DNA from: Desmodus rotundus
Taxonomy: Eukaryota > Chordata > Mammalia > Chiroptera > Phyllostomidae
Length of the DNA: 64,000 bases
Direction of reading: 5' to 3'
Assembly: GCF_022682495.2 (NCBI RefSeq)
Contig: NW_026527301.1
Coordinates: forward strand, 18,552-82,551
In this document: positions 62,043 to 64,000 of the stretch, piece by piece
How positions within the stretch are numbered: the first letter of the stretch is position 1
Layout: each line of letters starts with the position of its first letter
Translations under genes and position numbers: made by a program
Notes under the pieces: generated by a model
The model's input: the letters and a program-made list of their open reading frames with translations, nothing else
What the model was told of the DNA's origin: nothing
The model's database searches: none

Positions 62043-64000
62043 GACAATGAGCTGCGCGTGTGGGCTTTTGGCCGCTCTCTTTGTTCCAGCCAAATAGCAG
62101 AGTCCGAAGATTTCCTGCAGCTACTGCCTACTATGTCTTGTGGACAAAACTGTTTGTCGAACCTAGATATGCACATGAAGCTCACAGTCCACTGACTCTT
62201 TTCGACTGAATTTCCTTCTGCTAGAACAGCAAGGAATTCGTGCCCAGCTTCCAAACAACAAGGGAATCAGGATGTTTCACACAAGTGCCTTATTAGCAAA
62301 TCTCATCTCCAGCGGGTAACACTAGGTCAATGGACTCGGTTCAGTAGAGTGCGAAATGTAGCGGGTGCCGACAGAACCGGCCGACTTAGAAAGTCTCTTC
62401 TATGGGTTTTCTGTATGATCATCTCGGCGGTAACGTTGCTAGCCAGAGAGTTCCGGAATCACGTTCCCCAAACCGTGTGAGTGAACGGAAGCACAGGACT
62501 ATGCCAACTATGAACTAGAGTAAGCTGGGCTACCACTGTTTTCGCCAAATTGTGCGTGCTGCGAGGAAAGCGTATCCGGACGTTGGAAGGCCGCTAGGCC
62601 ATGCTACGTGACTTGGACTCCAAGTCTCTGAAGATCTAAGGGAATATGAATCCCAGAGTAGCCTGTGGGGCTCCCAGTGGAAGATAATACATTCGTGAGG
62701 ATATGTTTGCTCCTCAAAATCACTCGGGAATCAACCTATTTCGTAGGAAGCGGGTTTTTCCCCAAAGCCGTCTCCGGGTTCAGCGTCTTCTCAATGTTCC
62801 CATCTCGGTAGTAGATGTGATGGGAGAAGAAGACTGTAGCCTAAGAAACCATGGAGGGCAATACTACGTCCCTCGGACTCCACCCGTTCGTGAAGCGTTC
62901 AAGGAGAAGAAGCGAAAAGTACCTCAATGGCCTACCAGGGCATTCATTCCACTCTGAGAATACAGCAGTGAAGAGTTTGCGCTCCCATGCGTCATTCAGG
63001 GATTATATCAAGTCGTGCGAAAAGTGTCCTCAACACTAGCCATCCTCACTATTTGACGTGTTATCAATGTTCTCATTGCAGTAGGAGATGAAAGCGGTGG
63101 TGTCTCACATAGTACGTACTCTTGTCAGCATCCTGTCCAAGTACCTTGCTGCAATATAGGATCTCTGGCTCGTGTCATAGCCCAAGAGCTACGGAGATGA
63201 TTTCCCGTCCGCAAAGGAGGGAGGCTAGCATAGCACTTTGTGATCCTTGCAGGGGGAATGAGCTTCCACAGTAGCGTTTTCTCCTAGGTCCTTTTTCCAT
63301 CAGAAAAGCGTAGCCCCAGGAAGAAGAGAAGCCACAGCCTACTGCCTCACTTGGACCATACAGTGTTTGTAACGTAGCAATGCATGCGCAGCTAGCAGTC
63401 CCCTTACTCTACTCGCGTAACTTTCTCTCACACAGCACAGGAGTGAACGGTTTGAAAGCTGCCAAGTTACTCGGGAACGAACATGTTCCTGAGAAGTGGC
63501 GTTCAGCAAAAACGCGGCACTAGATCCCATGTGCTCCTATCAGGTGAATTGGAAATGAGTGCCTTGTACCATATCACATACCCTCTCCAGAACCTCTGAT
63601 CAGCTATTTTGCTCTGTTATCATTTACCTTGCTGTGTTTGAGTGCAAGGATGTACAGAATCACTTTCTCATCATGAACGCACTCAGTGAAAGCACAGAAC
63701 TATGACCGCTGTGAAATACACTTTCTTGTAACTGCGGCCGTCAGCTAGCTTTAGCCCTAGACCTCAACCTACCTGTAACATGAACCCAAACCCTAACCCT
63801 AACCCTATCGCAAACCCCTGTTCCTAACCCTAACCCTAACCCTACCCTTACCCTAACCCTAACCCTAATAATAAAGCTCACCCTTACCGTAATCCTAATG
63901 CTAGCCCCTAACCCTAACTGTATCTTTAAACGGGAGGTGTCTGATATATCAGAGCTTTGCGTTGTGTCCTAACCAAAATGCTACTGAAATCATTTTCCAT
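62043..64000 (+). repeat. Satellite unit 32 (partial, 1,958 bp, many indels)
   Basis: The unit is cut by the window end. CENP-B-box-like site at 62739-62755, telomere-like block at 63783-63918. It has nine single-base indels: minus T near 62756, plus G at 62856-62858, minus G near 62906, minus G near 63223, plus G near 63252, plus C at 63526-63528, plus C at 63815-63818, minus A near 63850 and plus C at 63905-63908. They break the open frames that other units keep. Confidence 0.96.

Larger units (their letters stand above)
1..64000 (+). repeat. Tandem satellite array, ~2,001-bp unit, 32 copies
   Basis: The same sequence recurs head to tail through the whole window with no spacer and no inversion. 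Unit starts, set arbitrarily at the first base of the window, are listed in the unit entries. Complete units are 2,001 bp in most cases, with variants of 1,977, 1,997, 2,004, 2,007 and 2,019 bp. Neighbouring units typically differ at only a few bases, so identity is about 99% or higher by eye. Neither array edge is inside the window. No gene, RNA gene or transposon core was recognised in the unit. Near-identity across 64 kb implies recent amplification or strong homogenisation by unequal exchange and gene conversion. Centromeric, subtelomeric and other heterochromatic locations are all possible; the sequence alone does not decide. Confidence 0.99.

Noticed and set aside
62703..63530. Extra short open frames in unit 32
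   Set aside because: They are frameshift products of the single-base indels in the last unit.
1..64000. CRISPR array or phage/bacterial tandem system
   Set aside because: The repeat is 2 kb with no spacers, and the TTAGGG-type block points to a eukaryote.

Overview
The whole 64-kb window is one head-to-tail satellite array. A unit of about 2,001 bp is repeated 32 times on the same strand (31 complete copies and one of 1,958 bp cut by the window end). The first and last bases both fall inside the array, so no flank is visible. I find no convincing protein-coding gene, rRNA, tRNA, snRNA, transposon or CRISPR array. The short open frames that recur every 2 kb are by-products of the repeat. Within them the copy-to-copy differences I could read nearly all change amino acids, and some copies break the frame.

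Organism: a eukaryote. Each unit carries a degenerate block of CCCTAA hexamers (TTAGGG on the minus strand), the telomere repeat of vertebrates, many invertebrates, many fungi and some protists. CpG is only mildly depleted: about 77 per unit by hand count, at roughly 48-49% G+C. Many copy-specific differences are CpG to TpG/CpA changes, which suggests past cytosine methylation. The species cannot be named from this sequence.

Layout of a unit, in unit 1 coordinates (the phase is arbitrary): about 1.7 kb of complex sequence holds an exact match to the CENP-B box core at 697-713. It also holds a 17-nt odd palindrome at 568-584 and three pairs of decayed internal duplications. The telomere-like block follows at 1741-1875, and a perfect 14-bp palindrome at 1897-1910. 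Every unit keeps the CENP-B-box match and the telomere-like block in the same orientation.

Layout of the array: units 1-3 resemble units 28-30. Units 5-6 and 7-8 form a repeated dimer. The second half of unit 7 through the first half of unit 10 recurs in units 13-16 (offset 11,985). The end of unit 9 through the start of unit 13 recurs in units 17-21 (offset about 16 kb). Units 21-24 hold another alternating pair. Length changes in the first 60 kb are a 4-bp deletion, a shared 3-bp insertion, and 24-bp and 18-bp changes in the telomere-like block. In contrast, the last 3.9 kb has about 15 single-base indels, mostly in homopolymers and with almost no extra substitutions, which looks like unpolished consensus near a contig end.

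The most interesting reading, partly inference, is a highly homogenised candidate centromeric or subtelomeric satellite that combines a CENP-B-box-like site with an internal telomere-like block.
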